Positions 9,305 to 19,620 of a stretch of DNA of 64,000 bases are shown one piece after another (position 1 is the first letter of the stretch; each line of letters starts with the position of its first letter). The stretch lies in assembly GCA_015655335.1 (NCBI GenBank), contig JAATFF010000106.1:1-64000 (forward strand). The letters run 5' to 3'. The stretch is from Lysobacterales bacterium. GTDB taxonomy: Bacteria; Pseudomonadota; Gammaproteobacteria; Xanthomonadales; Rhodanobacteraceae. The position numbers and the translations under genes were made by a program. The notes beneath the pieces were generated by a model. The model was not told where the DNA came from. It saw nothing but the letters and a program-made list of their open reading frames with translations, and searched no databases.

Positions 9305-10317
9305 AGATTTTTTTCTTGAGTGAAGTCGAGAGAAGGAAGCGGTGCGCGCCGGCCGGCGGCGGCCTTGTAACGCACGGCATAGCGTCCATGGGTCTGGCCG
9401 TAATGGCCGCGGAATATCGGTACGTCTTCGGCGAAGACCGTGGTGACTTCTGGCAAGGTGATCGGAATTACGTCACCGATGCGCAAGCCGAGGAATTCGC
9501 CGATGTTGATCTGTGTCTCCAGCAGCAGCGAGCTGAGTTCGACTTCGGCATCCATCACTTCGTCGTGAAGGCAGTGGATCCAGCGTTCGTCGCGCTCGCC
9601 CATGCGGTCGCTTTGCACGCCCGCGTCGAGCATGGTGCGGATCGGCTCAACCATCGAGTAGGGCAAGGTCAGGTGCACTTCGCCACCACCGCCATCCAGC
9701 TCGACATGGAAGCGCGACACCACCACCGTTTCGGTCGGGCTGACGATATTGGCGAACTGCGGATTGATCTCGGAATTGAGGAACTCGAATTGCACCGGCA
9801 TCACCGGCGCCCAGGCCTCGGTCATCGACGCGAATACTTCGTGGAGCAGAATCTGGATCACACGATTTTCGGTCGGCGTGAAATCGCGCCCTTCGATGCG
9901 CGCGTGATAGCGCCCGTCGCCACCGAAGAAGTTGTCGATCACGGTGAACACCAGTCGCGGCTCCATCACCGTGAGACCGGTGCCGCGCAGCGGCTTCAGA
10001 CGCATCAGGTTGAGGTTGCTGGGCACGGCCAGGCCGTGCACGTACTCGCTGAACTTCAGCATCTTAACGCCGAGTACGGACACTTCGCAGGTCTTGCGCA
10101 GCACGCCGAACAAGGCCGTGCGGAAGAAACGTGCGAAACGGTCGTTGATCATCTCCAGCGTGGGCAAGCGTCCGCGCACGATGCGATCTTGCTGGGTGAA
10201 ATCGAAATCGAGCACCGTGCCGGGCGGCGGCGGTATGTCGCTTTCGGTTTCGATCTTGCCGTCGTCGACGCCGTTGAGCAGGGCGTCGATTTCTTCCTGT
10301 GAGAGCAAGTCGCTCAT
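9301..10317 (-). CDS. fliM: Flagellar motor switch protein FliM
   Basis: FliM binds phosphorylated CheY and couples it to the rotor. The 338-aa product starts with LLSQEEIDALL, the CheY-P-binding helix, followed by the CheC-like middle domain (GTGLTVMEPRLVFTVIDNFFGG) and a C-terminal SpoA-like domain (EVELSSLLLETQINIGEFLGLRIGDVIPI). It is the second gene behind the sigma54 promoter upstream of fliL and overlaps fliN by 4 nt. Confidence 0.97.
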   Translation of the reverse strand: MSDLLSQEEIDALLNGVDDGKIETESDIPPPPGTVLDFDFTQQDRIVRGRLPTLEMINDRFARFFRTALFGVLRKTCEVSVLGVKMLKFSEYVHGLAVPSNLNLMRLKPLRGTGLTVMEPRLVFTVIDNFFGGDGRYHARIEGRDFTPTENRVIQILLHEVFASMTEAWAPVMPVQFEFLNSEINPQFANIVSPTETVVVSRFHVELDGGGGEVHLTLPYSMVEPIRTMLDAGVQSDRMGERDERWIHCLHDEVMDAEVELSSLLLETQINIGEFLGLRIGDVIPITLPEVTTVFAEDVPIFRGHYGQTHGRYAVRYKAAAGRRAPLPSLDFTQEKNL

Positions 10318-10330
10318 CGTGCCGCCCCCG

Positions 10331-10831
10331 TTACTGCATCACGAAGCTGGTGAAATACAAGGCATCGACATCCGGCTTGCCGGTCTTGTCGGCCACGATC
10401 TTGCGGATGGCACTGAGCGCTTGCGCCTGCAGCTTGACCTTGCCGGCGGTGTCGCTGAGTCCCGCGTAGGTTTGACTGCTGAACAGCATCACCAGCGCAT
10501 TGCGGATCACCGGATCGCTGTCTTTCATCGCCTGCACCGCAAGCGGGTCGTGCGTCATCACGGTGACGCCAATCTGCAGGTAGCGCGTGGAATCCTGGTC
10601 TTCGAAGTTCACGACGAAGGCGGGATCCAGCGGCAAAAACAATTCGGGTGCTTTGGGCGCTCCAGTCGTCGAGGCATCCGCTGTGGCGCCATGCGATTGG
10701 GCCAACAGATAACCGCCGCCGCCAAGTAGCACCAGCACCGCCACGCCCATCGCCATCGCCATCGCCATGCGATTGCCGCCCTTCTTGGCGACCTTGGGCG
10801 CTTCTTCCTGAATACTCTCGGCGTTCGCCAT
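10331..10831 (-). CDS. fliL: Flagellar basal body-associated protein FliL
   Basis: FliL is a single-pass inner-membrane protein that surrounds stator units and supports torque. The 166-aa product has a basic N-terminus, one membrane helix (AMAMAMGVAVLVLLGGGGYLLA, about residues 22-43) and a periplasmic FliL domain (LFLPLDPAFVVNFEDQDSTRYLQIGVTV). It is the first gene of fliLMNOPQR-flhBA and has a perfect sigma54 promoter about 75 bp upstream. Confidence 0.95.
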   Translation of the reverse strand: MANAESIQEEAPKVAKKGGNRMAMAMAMGVAVLVLLGGGGYLLAQSHGATADASTTGAPKAPELFLPLDPAFVVNFEDQDSTRYLQIGVTVMTHDPLAVQAMKDSDPVIRNALVMLFSSQTYAGLSDTAGKVKLQAQALSAIRKIVADKTGKPDVDALYFTSFVMQ

Positions 10832-10904
10832 GAATGACCTCAGCTCTTCATCAATGAAATGACGCCTCGACTCCTTGGGAGCGGGCCTGATCTAAAGGAG
10901 TTTT

Positions 10905-10920
10905 AGCAAGCGCCGTGCCA
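10905..10920 (-). promoter_or_regulatory. Sigma54 promoter of the fliL operon
   Basis: On the minus strand the sequence is TGGCAC-GGCGC-TTGCT, a full match to the -24/-12 consensus TGGCAC-N5-TTGCW. The predicted start lies about 60-65 bp before the fliL ATG. FleQ, encoded 8 kb upstream on the same strand, is the likely activator (inference). Confidence 0.9.
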
Positions 10921-11132
10921 TCGCCGCTGATCGCATAACAGCGCGCTTTTCGGGGTTTTGCGAGACGACGACGGCGTTTTATTGACGCGCGACGGGATGC
11001 GGACGCGATGGTGGTGTGGTGATTCCGTCAGGCCGGCGCGATGCGATGGCGCAACGTCGAATAATGTGCACGCAGCATCGCTCCGACCGAGGCCGGAACG
11101 ATGCGCCAGTACGTGAAACAGTCGATGTCTAT

Positions 11133-12530
11133 TTAGGCGAAAGCGTCGACGAGGCCAACAGCGATCCGTTGCAGCGGGGCGACGGGAGCGTTCTCGGTGA
11201 TGTCACCGGCATCGCCCGATGTTTGCGCACCGGATGGCTGCCCTTGCGAATCGCCGAACTGCTGTTGCGCGCCATGCTGCCCCACCGAGGTGTGACCGAG
11301 CGACAGCCCCTGACTGCCCAGCATTTGATGGAGCTGATCCAGCCCCTGCTGCACCGCCGTTGCGGCAGCGGGATGCTGGGTCATGAAGGCGACGTCCACG
11401 CGCCCGTGATCCAGGGTGACTTTGACGTCCACCGGGCCGAGATCTTGCGGATTCAGGCGTATCTGCGCCTGTTTCACATCCTGGCCGCTGAGCCACGTCA
11501 CTTGTTGGCCAAGCTCTTTGGCAAAGCCCGACGTACCTACCGGTGCATCAACGGCCAGACTGTGTCCCGTCGTCGTGCTGGTGCTGGATGGCGCGATCAG
11601 TCCCGTGGCGTCGAATACGCCACGCAATGCGGTGAGATCGGAAGTGCTGGGCGCCTGACTACTTGTTGCGGGCGATGCAGCGCTCGAAGCCGATGCGGCG
11701 TGACTGCCCGCCATCAATGCACCGGCCAATGCTTGCGTGCTGTCGCCAATGCTTTGCAGCAATCCGCCACTGCCGCCGGCAACACTCGCCACATCGGTAG
11801 CGTTGTCGTCGGCATCGTCGGATGCATCGCCGCTCGCGACGTCGCTGGAGCCTGTGAGCGGCTTCTGCGCGCTCCACGCCGATAGGGTCAATGCCGTGTT
11901 GATGTTGCTTGCTGCAGCGCCATTCGCCTGCGTAGCGCCGACGCTCGTGTTGGTATTCGTATCGGTGCCACCTTTGACGGCCGAAGGCGTCGCTGGAATG
12001 GGGACCGGCGCGATAGCCGCCGTTTGCGGCGTAGGCGCGGGCAGCGCTGGATTGCTAGGTGGCGTCGAAGGTTTTTCCGCGACGGGTTTGGTTGTCGCGG
12101 CGCTCGGCGTATTACCGCTATCGGCATCGCCGGTAGCCTGGTCGATAAGGCTCAATACGCTATTGGCCAACGATCCGACACTCGCTGTCGAGGATCCGTC
12201 GCTATCGTCCGCTAGCGTGGCCGACGTGGCACCGGGCACGGTGACATCGGCCCCCAGCTTCGCGGCATTGCCGGGCTGTGCATTGCTGGGCTGCGCATTG
12301 GCGTCTCGGCCAGCAGCGCCTTGAGTAGTGTCGCCGTCTTGATGGCGATCACCCTGGTCCGTGCTGCCGTTTGTCGTCGACGCTTGCTGGTGTTGTGCAT
12401 TTTGTAGATGCGTATCGAAAGCAGTGTCATTGCCCTGCTGATCGTTACGTCGGGCCGACGCCTGCGCAGTACTACGGGTTGCAGATGCCTGGCTGGTCGA
12501 TGGAACGGCGGGTAGCGGGTTGGCGCTCAT
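11133..12530 (-). CDS. fliK: Flagellar hook-length control protein FliK
   Basis: FliK is an exported molecular ruler that stops hook growth and triggers the FlhB substrate switch. The 465-aa product has a long low-complexity Ala/Ser/Thr/Asn/Gln-rich N-terminal two-thirds, as usual for the ruler, and the conserved C-terminal domain (LRLNP-type IRLNPQDLGPVDVKVTLDHG, then FMTQHPAAATAVQQGLDQL). It follows fliJ after 67 nt and ends the fliE-fliK run; 301 bp separate it from fliL. I saw no convincing separate promoter in front of it. Confidence 0.92.
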   Translation of the reverse strand: MSANPLPAVPSTSQASATRSTAQASARRNDQQGNDTAFDTHLQNAQHQQASTTNGSTDQGDRHQDGDTTQGAAGRDANAQPSNAQPGNAAKLGADVTVPGATSATLADDSDGSSTASVGSLANSVLSLIDQATGDADSGNTPSAATTKPVAEKPSTPPSNPALPAPTPQTAAIAPVPIPATPSAVKGGTDTNTNTSVGATQANGAAASNINTALTLSAWSAQKPLTGSSDVASGDASDDADDNATDVASVAGGSGGLLQSIGDSTQALAGALMAGSHAASASSAASPATSSQAPSTSDLTALRGVFDATGLIAPSSTSTTTGHSLAVDAPVGTSGFAKELGQQVTWLSGQDVKQAQIRLNPQDLGPVDVKVTLDHGRVDVAFMTQHPAAATAVQQGLDQLHQMLGSQGLSLGHTSVGQHGAQQQFGDSQGQPSGAQTSGDAGDITENAPVAPLQRIAVGLVDAFA

Positions 12531-12597
12531 GCCTTAACACTCGTGCAGAGGGGAATCTTCCCTGTTGCAGCAAAATCCAAGCCAAGGACGGCGGCGA

Positions 12598-13032
12598 TCA
12601 TGGCGTACCCGCGCGACGACCGCGGTATTGCATGCGTTCGTCGACTTCCGCCTGCTCCTGCCGCTCATCGCGCTGCCGTTCTTGCGTGCGGAATCGCTCA
12701 ACCACGCTATCCAGCGCGCTTTCGCGCGCATGGGCGTGCAGCCAGCGTTCGCGTGCGGTCTCCAGCTGGCGTTGCAAACGTTCGACCAGCCGGCCCTGCT
12801 GAATGATCGCCTGATCGATGCGCTCGACAAATTGTTGACGGTTAAGCAGCGCGCTCACCGTCAGGCCGCCGTCGCCAAGACTGTAGTCTCGGCGGTAGCG
12901 TTTCAGTTCGTCCCACTGCTGTTCGGCGTGCGCCAACTTCTGCTGATGATCGGCCAGGCGCTGCAACGCATCCTTCTGGCGACGCTGCGCCTGATCCACG
13001 GCGGGTTGTAACCGGTCCGAACGCGAGGTCAT
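12598..13032 (-). CDS. fliJ: Flagellar export chaperone/stalk protein FliJ
   Basis: FliJ forms the coiled-coil stalk in the FliI ATPase ring and helps drive export. The 144-aa product is almost entirely charged helix with heptad character ([20 protein letters not shown] ... [20 protein letters not shown]). The start overlaps the fliI stop by 4 nt. Primary sequence is poorly conserved in this family; size, coiled coil and position carry the call. Confidence 0.9.
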   Translation of the reverse strand: MTSRSDRLQPAVDQAQRRQKDALQRLADHQQKLAHAEQQWDELKRYRRDYSLGDGGLTVSALLNRQQFVERIDQAIIQQGRLVERLQRQLETARERWLHAHARESALDSVVERFRTQERQRDERQEQAEVDERMQYRGRRAGTP

Positions 13033-14396
13033 GCGTTGATCTCCGCGACAAGGGCACCCAATCGCTCTTGCGCGGCGCGCAGCTCGACGGGCTCATCGAC
13101 TTCCTGTTGCAGGAAACGCACCAGGCGCGGCCACATGGCGATCGCCTGATCCACCTGAACATCCGAACCTTTTTGATAGGCACCCACGGCGATCAAATCC
13201 TGCCGTTGGCGATAGGCCGAATAGACCTGCCGGAAACGCTGCGAGGCGCGCATCTGTTCCTTCGTCACTACCGCCGGCATCACGCGGCTGATCGATGCCT
13301 CGATGTCGATGGCCGGGTAATGGCCCGCTTCGGCAAGATCGCGCGACAGCACGATATGGCCGTCGAGAATGGCACGTGCTGCGTCGGCGATGGGATCGTG
13401 GCGATAGTCGTCGCCCTCGGTGAGTACTGTGTAGAAGGCGGTGATCGAACCGCGTCCTTCGGCATCGTTGCCGGCGCGCTCGACCAAGGCGGGCATCAAC
13501 GCGAAGACGGACGGTGGATAACCCTTGGTAGCCGGCGGTTCGCCGATCGCCAGTGCAATTTCGCGTTGCGCTTGTGCGTAACGAGTCAGCGAATCCATCA
13601 ACAGCAGGACACGCTGGCCTCGATCGCGGAACCATTCGGCAATGGCGGTGGCGTATTGCGCACCGCGCAGACGCTTGAGCGGCGGCGCATCGGCCGGCGC
13701 GGCGATGATCACCGCACGTTCGCGCCCTTCGTGGCCCAAGGTCTGCTCGACAAATTCTTTGACTTCGCGACCGCGTTCGCCGATCAGCCCTACCACCACC
13801 ACGTCGGCATCGGTGTAGCGCGTCATCATGCCAAGCAAGGTCGATTTACCCACGCCGGAACCGGCGAACAGGCCAAGACGTTGACCGCGACCGACCGTCA
13901 GCAGCGCATTGATGGCGCATACGCCGGTATCGAGCGGTGTATCGATGGGTTTGCGTGCCATCGGATTAATCGCTTCGCGCTTGAGCACCGCGTGCCCTTC
14001 CGTGCGTAGCGGACCTTCGCCGTCCAGAGGAACGCCATCGGCGCCGATCACGCGACCCAACAACGACTCGCCCACCGGCAAACCGCCCACGCGCGCGCAA
14101 GGCCGCACGCGCGCGTTAGGCAATACGCCGTGCATTTCCATAACGGGCATCAACAGCAAGCGTTCGTCGGCGAAGCCCACCACTTCCGTATCCAGCTCGG
14201 TGCCATCGGCGGCATCGACCAGGCAACGCGAGCCCAGCGGCGCTTCGCAACCTTCCGCTTCCAGCGTCAGCCCTACGACACGGCGCAAGCGCCCTTCCGC
14301 CGTCATCATTTGCGCGGCGTGCGCACGCTGCGCGCGACGGGCCAGCTGCTGTCGCCAGCGTTGTTGACGTGCCTGCACGACGCCGTCGGTATTCAC
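13029..14396 (-). CDS. fliI: Flagellum-specific ATPase FliI
   Basis: FliI is the hexameric ATPase of the flagellar export apparatus. The 455-aa product has Walker A GSGVGKST at residues 179-186, Walker [21 protein letters not shown], and the family pattern [21 protein letters not shown]. The track ORF begins 71 codons earlier in a basic shadow of fliH. I chose the GTG that overlaps the fliH stop by 4 nt (GTGA), giving a normal family length. fliJ follows with a 4-nt overlap. Confidence 0.95.
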   Translation of the reverse strand: MNTDGVVQARQQRWRQQLARRAQRAHAAQMMTAEGRLRRVVGLTLEAEGCEAPLGSRCLVDAADGTELDTEVVGFADERLLLMPVMEMHGVLPNARVRPCARVGGLPVGESLLGRVIGADGVPLDGEGPLRTEGHAVLKREAINPMARKPIDTPLDTGVCAINALLTVGRGQRLGLFAGSGVGKSTLLGMMTRYTDADVVVVGLIGERGREVKEFVEQTLGHEGRERAVIIAAPADAPPLKRLRGAQYATAIAEWFRDRGQRVLLLMDSLTRYAQAQREIALAIGEPPATKGYPPSVFALMPALVERAGNDAEGRGSITAFYTVLTEGDDYRHDPIADAARAILDGHIVLSRDLAEAGHYPAIDIEASISRVMPAVVTKEQMRASQRFRQVYSAYRQRQDLIAVGAYQKGSDVQVDQAIAMWPRLVRFLQQEVDEPVELRAAQERLGALVAEINA

Positions 14397-15031
14397 GCGG
14401 CAACCTCGCCCTCGCCCTCGTCGAGATCGTCGCCCAATACGGCGTCGACCACGGCGGCAAGACGCGTGGTAACGCGTGCGTCGAGGCGTGAATGCTGGCT
14501 TTCCAGTACACAGTCGCCGCGGCGAAGCGCGGGGTTCGCGCCGAAGCGCCAATGCGGTTCCGCGGCACCGAGTTCGCGTAGCAGATCCATATCGCTGGGG
14601 TGCACCCACACGCGCAGTTCGCGCGTCGCCGAGGGCAGCGCGGCAGCGGCTTCGCGCACCGCCAAATCAATCAATGACGGATCCAGTTGCAGTTCGCGCC
14701 CCACGACACGCTGCGCGATAACCGTCGCGAGCAATGCGAGCTCACGCTCGGTCTCGTCGTCGAAACTGCTCAGCGGTCGCGCAGCGGCATGGCAGAGTGC
14801 CTCGAAATGCGCCAACCGCTCGTCCAACTGTTTCTTGGCTGCTGCGCGCCCTTCGGCCATGCCCGCGGCGTAACCTTCCTCGCGTGCTTGCCGTTCGATT
14901 TCTTCCAGTTCGTAAACGGTGGGTCCGGGTGCCGATTCGGCCTCGGCCACGGCCGCAACAGTATTGCCCACCGATGGCAGTTCCCATCGGTTGAAGCCGG
15001 CGGTCTTGTCGCGGCTGAGCACACCGGCCAT
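14393..15031 (-). CDS. fliH: Flagellar assembly protein FliH
   Basis: FliH is the dimeric stator-like partner that docks FliI to the C-ring and inhibits its ATPase. The 212-aa product has a central charged helix with a Gly/Ala periodic run ([20 protein letters not shown]), typical of the GxxxG-type FliH helix, and a C-terminal globular part ([22 protein letters not shown]). Start and stop overlap fliG (1 nt) and fliI (4 nt). Confidence 0.93.
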   Translation of the reverse strand: MAGVLSRDKTAGFNRWELPSVGNTVAAVAEAESAPGPTVYELEEIERQAREEGYAAGMAEGRAAAKKQLDERLAHFEALCHAAARPLSSFDDETERELALLATVIAQRVVGRELQLDPSLIDLAVREAAAALPSATRELRVWVHPSDMDLLRELGAAEPHWRFGANPALRRGDCVLESQHSRLDARVTTRLAAVVDAVLGDDLDEGEGEVAA

Positions 15032-16041
15032 CAGACGAACTCATCGCCGTTGGCAGTAAGACTGATCTGTCCGGCATCGGCAAGTTTGCGTGCGATGCCG
15101 AGCACTTCTTTCTGTGCGGCGTCGACTTCGCTGAGCTTGACCGGACCTTTCACTTCCAGGTCGTCGCGCAGCATGTCGGCGGCGCGCTTGGACATGTTGG
15201 CGAAGATCTTTTCGCGCACGGCCGGCTCGGAACCCTTCAGCGCCACAATCAGGCGCGCCGATGGCACTTCGCGCAGCAAGGTCTGCATGCTGCGGTCGTC
15301 CAGCTCGGCCAGGTCTTCGAACACGAACATCAATTCTTCGATCTTGCCGCCGAGGCCGGCGTCCTGGGTGCGGATCGCGCTCATCAATTCCGCCTCGCGC
15401 GAGGACTCCATCGCGTTGAGGATGTCGGCGGCAGCCTTGAGGCCGCCCACCGTCGCGGACTTCAACTTGGACGACGTACCGGAGAACTGACGCTCCATGA
15501 TCTCGTCCAGTTCGTTGAGCGCCTGCGGCTGCACGCCATCGAGATTGGCGATGCGCATGACCGCATCGCTGCGCACGCGCGCCGGCAAATAGCCGATCAC
15601 TTCGGCAGCCTGGTCAGGTTCGAGATGCGCCAGCACCAAGGCGATAATTTGCGGATGTTCCATGCCGATCATTTCGGCAATGGCCCGGCTTTCCATCCAC
15701 TTGAGCGATTCCAGGCCCTTGGTGGAACGACCGAGCAGGATGCGATCGATCAGACTGCCGGCCTTGGTTTCGCCGAGCGCGCTGACCAGCATCTTTCGGA
15801 TGTATTCCTCGGTGCCGACGCCAAGTGCGGTCTGCCGCCCGATATCGTCATTGAGGCAATTGAGCACCCATTCGACCTGATCGCGCGAGACGTTGCTGAG
15901 CGTCGCCATCGCCGTGCCGACCGCTTGCACATCGCGCGCACTGAGGTGTTTGAGCACCTCGGCCGCGTCCTGTTCGCCGAGTGTCAACAGCAAGATGGCC
16001 GCGCGCTGCGCGCCATTGAGGTTGATGCTATCAGCCGCCAT
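15031..16041 (-). CDS. fliG: Flagellar motor switch protein FliG
   Basis: FliG is the rotor protein that interacts with stators to give torque. The 336-aa product shows the conserved N-terminal (NLNGAQRAAILLLTLGEQDA), middle (EHPQIIALVLAHLEPDQAAEV) and C-terminal charged helix (DRSMQTLLREVPSARLIVAL, then IFANMSKRAADMLRDDLE). Length is typical. It overlaps fliF by 11 nt and fliH by 1 nt. Confidence 0.97.
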   Translation of the reverse strand: MAADSINLNGAQRAAILLLTLGEQDAAEVLKHLSARDVQAVGTAMATLSNVSRDQVEWVLNCLNDDIGRQTALGVGTEEYIRKMLVSALGETKAGSLIDRILLGRSTKGLESLKWMESRAIAEMIGMEHPQIIALVLAHLEPDQAAEVIGYLPARVRSDAVMRIANLDGVQPQALNELDEIMERQFSGTSSKLKSATVGGLKAAADILNAMESSREAELMSAIRTQDAGLGGKIEELMFVFEDLAELDDRSMQTLLREVPSARLIVALKGSEPAVREKIFANMSKRAADMLRDDLEVKGPVKLSEVDAAQKEVLGIARKLADAGQISLTANGDEFV

Positions 16042-17737
16042 CGTCGCCCACCCAGTTCATGACGACTTGCGCGACTTGCTTGGGATTTTCCTGGACCAGT
16101 TTGCGCGCGAGGCCGATTTTCTGTTCGTAAGCCATGCTCTGAATCTGCGGCGAGCTGATACGGACCTGATCTTCGCGGTCGTTGTTTTGCAGGTCGTCGT
16201 TGATACGCACGGATACGGTGGGGATCGGACCGGCCAGCGCAGGCATCGGTTCGGAGCCACGCAGCAGACCTTTGAGCATCGGCTTCAGCAGCCCGAAGGC
16301 GATCAGCAACGCGATGAGAATGCCCGCGCCTTGCTTGATCAGATCGAGCATGCCGGGACGTTGCCAGAACGGCTCGCTCACCGGCGCGTCGTCGACGGGC
16401 GCATTCGAAAATGCTTGATTGATGACGCTAACGCTATCGCCGCGTTTCTCATCGAAGCCTACGGCGTTCTTGGTGAGATCGGTGAGGTGTTGCAGCTCCT
16501 GCGCGCTGAGCGCGACGCTTTTACCTTTGCCGTCGGGCGCCATTTTGTTATCGACCACCACCGCAGCGGTCAAGCGCACCAAGCGCCCCGCCGGATCGCT
16601 GACATGGCTGATCGTGCGGCCGAGTTCGTAATTGCGAGTCGAACTCGACGACGTATCGCTCGGTGTCGACGTCTGTGCCGTGCGCGCATTCGCCGCCGGA
16701 TTGGCGGGTGCGGCGGCATTGGGTGGCGTGCCGGCATTGGGCTTGGCCGCGGTCGGTTGCGCGACCGTGTTCGGCGGCTGGTTGCTCAGTGCACCGGCCA
16801 CTTCGGCCCCGGCATCGTCGTGTTTCTGTTCGCTGCTGGTCTGCTCGCTGCGCAATGCCGGATTGGCATTGTCGTAGCTCTCGCTGGCTTTCTCAGTCTG
16901 GCTGAAATCGAGATCGACATCGACCTGGGCACGCACGCGTCCTGCGCCCACGAGCGGCGTCAGTAAATCTTCGATGCGCTGTGCATAGCTATTTTCCATG
17001 CGCGTAGCGAGGCGCATGCGCGTATCGCCGACGGCGCCGGGACTATCGGGATCGGAATTGGTGAGCAAGCCGCCTTGCTGGTCGACCACCGATACTTGCG
17101 ACGGATCGAGATCCGGCACGCTGGCAGAAACCAGGTGCACGATCGCGGAGACCTGGCTGCTATCGAGTTGTCGGCCGGGATACAGCGTCAACAACACCGA
17201 TGCGCTGGCCGGATGATTATCGCGAATGAACGCGGACGGCTTGGGCAGCGCCAGATGCACGCGCGCGGCGCGCACGAACTGCAGGCCGGCGATGGTGTTG
17301 CCCAGGTCGGTTTCCAGCATTTCCTGGTAATGCGTGCTTTCGGCCAGATCGCTCATGCCGAACGGCGAGTCGCTCTGCGGCAAGGTGGCACCTGCGGTGC
17401 TGCCTTGGGGCAGGCCCTGGCTGGCCAGTCGCAAACGAGTATCGGCGAGCACGTCGGCGGGCACGGATATGGAAGCGCCATCGGCGCCCAGTCGATACGG
17501 CGTGTTCGCCGTTTGCAGCGCCTGCGTTACGGCTGCGGCATCTTTGGGATCGAGTCCCGCATACAGCAACGCGAAGTTGGGACCGCGCGACCACAGCACG
17601 ATGCCCACACCCAACGCGACGGCCGCGGCAACACCGATCAGCAAAAGCAACAGGCGCGTGGTCGGATTACGCAGAACGCTCTTCAGCTGGTCCTGGCGTG
17701 TCTGATTGCCGGCGGTCGCGAGGGTGTTTTCGGCCAT
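16031..17737 (-). CDS. fliF: Flagellar MS-ring protein FliF
   Basis: FliF builds the membrane MS ring on which rotor and export gate assemble. The 568-aa product has membrane helices near both ends (LLLLLIGVAAAVALGVGIVLW, about 29-49, and ILIALLIAFGLLKPML near 475), YscJ-like ring-building motifs between (LRLASQGLPQGS, ETDLGNTIAGLQFVRAARVHL) and an Ala/Pro/Thr-rich insert about residues 300-370 as seen in many FliF proteins. fliE precedes it by 50 nt. Confidence 0.97.
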   Translation of the reverse strand: MAENTLATAGNQTRQDQLKSVLRNPTTRLLLLLIGVAAAVALGVGIVLWSRGPNFALLYAGLDPKDAAAVTQALQTANTPYRLGADGASISVPADVLADTRLRLASQGLPQGSTAGATLPQSDSPFGMSDLAESTHYQEMLETDLGNTIAGLQFVRAARVHLALPKPSAFIRDNHPASASVLLTLYPGRQLDSSQVSAIVHLVSASVPDLDPSQVSVVDQQGGLLTNSDPDSPGAVGDTRMRLATRMENSYAQRIEDLLTPLVGAGRVRAQVDVDLDFSQTEKASESYDNANPALRSEQTSSEQKHDDAGAEVAGALSNQPPNTVAQPTAAKPNAGTPPNAAAPANPAANARTAQTSTPSDTSSSSTRNYELGRTISHVSDPAGRLVRLTAAVVVDNKMAPDGKGKSVALSAQELQHLTDLTKNAVGFDEKRGDSVSVINQAFSNAPVDDAPVSEPFWQRPGMLDLIKQGAGILIALLIAFGLLKPMLKGLLRGSEPMPALAGPIPTVSVRINDDLQNNDREDQVRISSPQIQSMAYEQKIGLARKLVQENPKQVAQVVMNWVGDDGG

Positions 17738-17787
17738 GAAAACTGTTCAACCTTATGCGTGCTGTGAGGCGTCGTGCGATGAGTGAT

Positions 17788-18123
17788 TTAGACCGGCATG
17801 TTCATGATGGTCGTGTAGGCATCCGTCAATTTGTTGCGGACCTCTACCAGACCACGGAATGCCAGATCCGCTTTTTGTCCTGCGATCGACGTCTTGACGA
17901 TGTCGGCGCCGGGATCGCCGCGCTCGAACGCGCCGGCTTGCACTTCCGCTTCGTTCTGCTGCGACGCCACGGCACCGAGCGATTGCTTGAACAGCGTGCC
18001 GAAATCCACGCTCGGCGCAGCGTTCGACGACGTTGGAAGCAAAGCGGTCGGCGATGTTCCCGATGCCTGCGCACCGAGTGCGCGCATCTGGGACAACACA
18101 CTGTTGACGTCAATCTGACTCAT
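17788..18123 (-). CDS. fliE: Flagellar MS-ring/rod junction protein FliE
   Basis: FliE joins the MS ring to the rod and is among the first exported substrates. The 111-aa product has a disordered Ala/Ser/Thr-rich N-terminus and the conserved C-terminal helix (KADLAFRGLVEVRNKLTDAYTTIMNMPV), which matches the family ending. It sits 36 bp downstream of fleQ on the same strand; I found no sigma54 element in that short gap, so read-through from fleQ is possible. Confidence 0.95.
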   Translation of the reverse strand: MSQIDVNSVLSQMRALGAQASGTSPTALLPTSSNAAPSVDFGTLFKQSLGAVASQQNEAEVQAGAFERGDPGADIVKTSIAGQKADLAFRGLVEVRNKLTDAYTTIMNMPV

Positions 18124-18159
18124 GTCGGTTTTCCAACGCGTGATCGGTTATGAAGTGCT

Positions 18160-19620
18160 TCAAGCAACAGCCGTGCCACTCTGCGGAGACGTTTCGTTGG
18201 CACGGCAGCACGACTGCAAACCGTACTTGCGCAGTTTTTCGACCAGCGTTGTGCGCTGCATGTGCAGCAGCTTGGCGGCATGCGCCACGACACCGTCGGT
18301 GATGTCGAGCGCCTGGCGGATCAGTCCCACTTCGATATCGGCGAGGTGATCTTTCAGATCGACGCCGCCTTCGGGCAGCAGCACTTCGGTGTCCAGGCTG
18401 ACGCGGTTTTGCGTGGGTGCCGGCTTGCTCTGTCCGTCGAGCATCGCGCGCAGAATGCTGCCGCTGGCTTCGTCGATGGGCTGCACGCCGCGGTATTTTT
18501 CCGGCAGATCGTTGGCGCGCACTTCGCCGTTGGGATAGAGGATCGCCAGCCGTTCGACGAGATTGGACAACTCGCGCACGTTGCCGGGCCAGGTGTGTTG
18601 ACGCAGGGCCTGCATGGCGCTGCCGCTGAAGCGCACGCTGCCGAGACCGCGGCGTTGCAAGCGCTGGTTGAATTCGCTGATCAGGTCCGGCATGTCTTCC
18701 AGGTGCTCGCGCAAGGCGGGCATTTCCAGCGGAAACACGCTCAGGCGGTAGTAGAGATCTTCACGGAAACGGCCTTCGGCCGTGCCCGCTTCAAGGTTCC
18801 GGTGCGTGGCGGCGATGATGCGCACGTCGCAACGTTGCGTGCGGTTGCTGCCGACGCGCTCGTACATGCGTTCCTGCAGCACGCGCAACAGCTTGACCTG
18901 CATCGGCAAGCTCATGTCGCCGATTTCGTCGAGGAACAGCGTGCCGCCCTCGGCCATCTCGAAACGGCCTTTGCGCGTACTGATGGCGCCGGTGAATGCG
19001 CCCTTCTCGTGACCGAACAGTTCGCTTTCCAGCAATTCGGCCGGAATCGCACCGCAGTTGATGGCCACGAACGGCTTCTCGCGACGCGGCGAGCAATCGT
19101 GGATGGCGCGCGCCACCATTTCCTTGCCGGTACCCGATTCACCCAGCACGAGCACGCTCGAATCGAACGGCGACACCTGGCGAATAAGCGCATTGACGCG
19201 TCCCATCGCAGCCGAGTTGCCGACCAAACGCAGTACGGACGTATTGATGCGCGGCGCGGGCGTACGTCGCACGGCTTCGGCGAGACGCTCGTAGCGAAGC
19301 GGAAAGTCCAACACTTCAACCTGTGCAGCGTACGCGGAGTCGACTTTGCTCAGACGACCCAACTGCGGCGAATCGGCGCCGACCAGTACCAGTGTCTGGC
19401 TGGCCTGCACATCGAGCGATGCCATCAGCTGCTCGCAGGTCGATGCGTTTTCGATACCGCCGACATAGATGGCGCGCCATTCCCGGGCGATCGCATCGAG
19501 CGGCAGTGATGCATCCCATCGCTGGGGAAAGTACCCCATGAATTGCATGGCCGACGCAACGATGTCGGCGCGTGTACCGTCAGATTCGATGATGAGTACG
19601 TTGCTGTTTGGCATGAGCAC
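18160..19620 (-). CDS. fleQ: Sigma54-dependent flagellar master regulator FleQ
   Basis: FleQ is an AAA+ enhancer-binding protein that activates RpoN-dependent flagellar genes and, in relatives, binds cyclic di-GMP. The 486-aa product has an N-terminal FleQ-type receiver-like domain (1-125), Walker A GESGTGKE (160-167), the sigma54-contact loop GAFTGA (207-212), Walker B LFLDE (228-232) and a C-terminal Fis-type helix-turn-helix (GVVAHAAKLLHMQRTTLVEKLR). The receiver does not show the usual acidic pocket and phospho-acceptor spacing of a response regulator, as in known FleQ. The ATG two codons further in is an alternative start. Position before fliE and no adjacent kinase gene favour FleQ over FlrC. 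Confidence 0.94.
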   Translation of the reverse strand: MLMPNSNVLIIESDGTRADIVASAMQFMGYFPQRWDASLPLDAIAREWRAIYVGGIENASTCEQLMASLDVQASQTLVLVGADSPQLGRLSKVDSAYAAQVEVLDFPLRYERLAEAVRRTPAPRINTSVLRLVGNSAAMGRVNALIRQVSPFDSSVLVLGESGTGKEMVARAIHDCSPRREKPFVAINCGAIPAELLESELFGHEKGAFTGAISTRKGRFEMAEGGTLFLDEIGDMSLPMQVKLLRVLQERMYERVGSNRTQRCDVRIIAATHRNLEAGTAEGRFREDLYYRLSVFPLEMPALREHLEDMPDLISEFNQRLQRRGLGSVRFSGSAMQALRQHTWPGNVRELSNLVERLAILYPNGEVRANDLPEKYRGVQPIDEASGSILRAMLDGQSKPAPTQNRVSLDTEVLLPEGGVDLKDHLADIEVGLIRQALDITDGVVAHAAKLLHMQRTTLVEKLRKYGLQSCCRANETSPQSGTAVA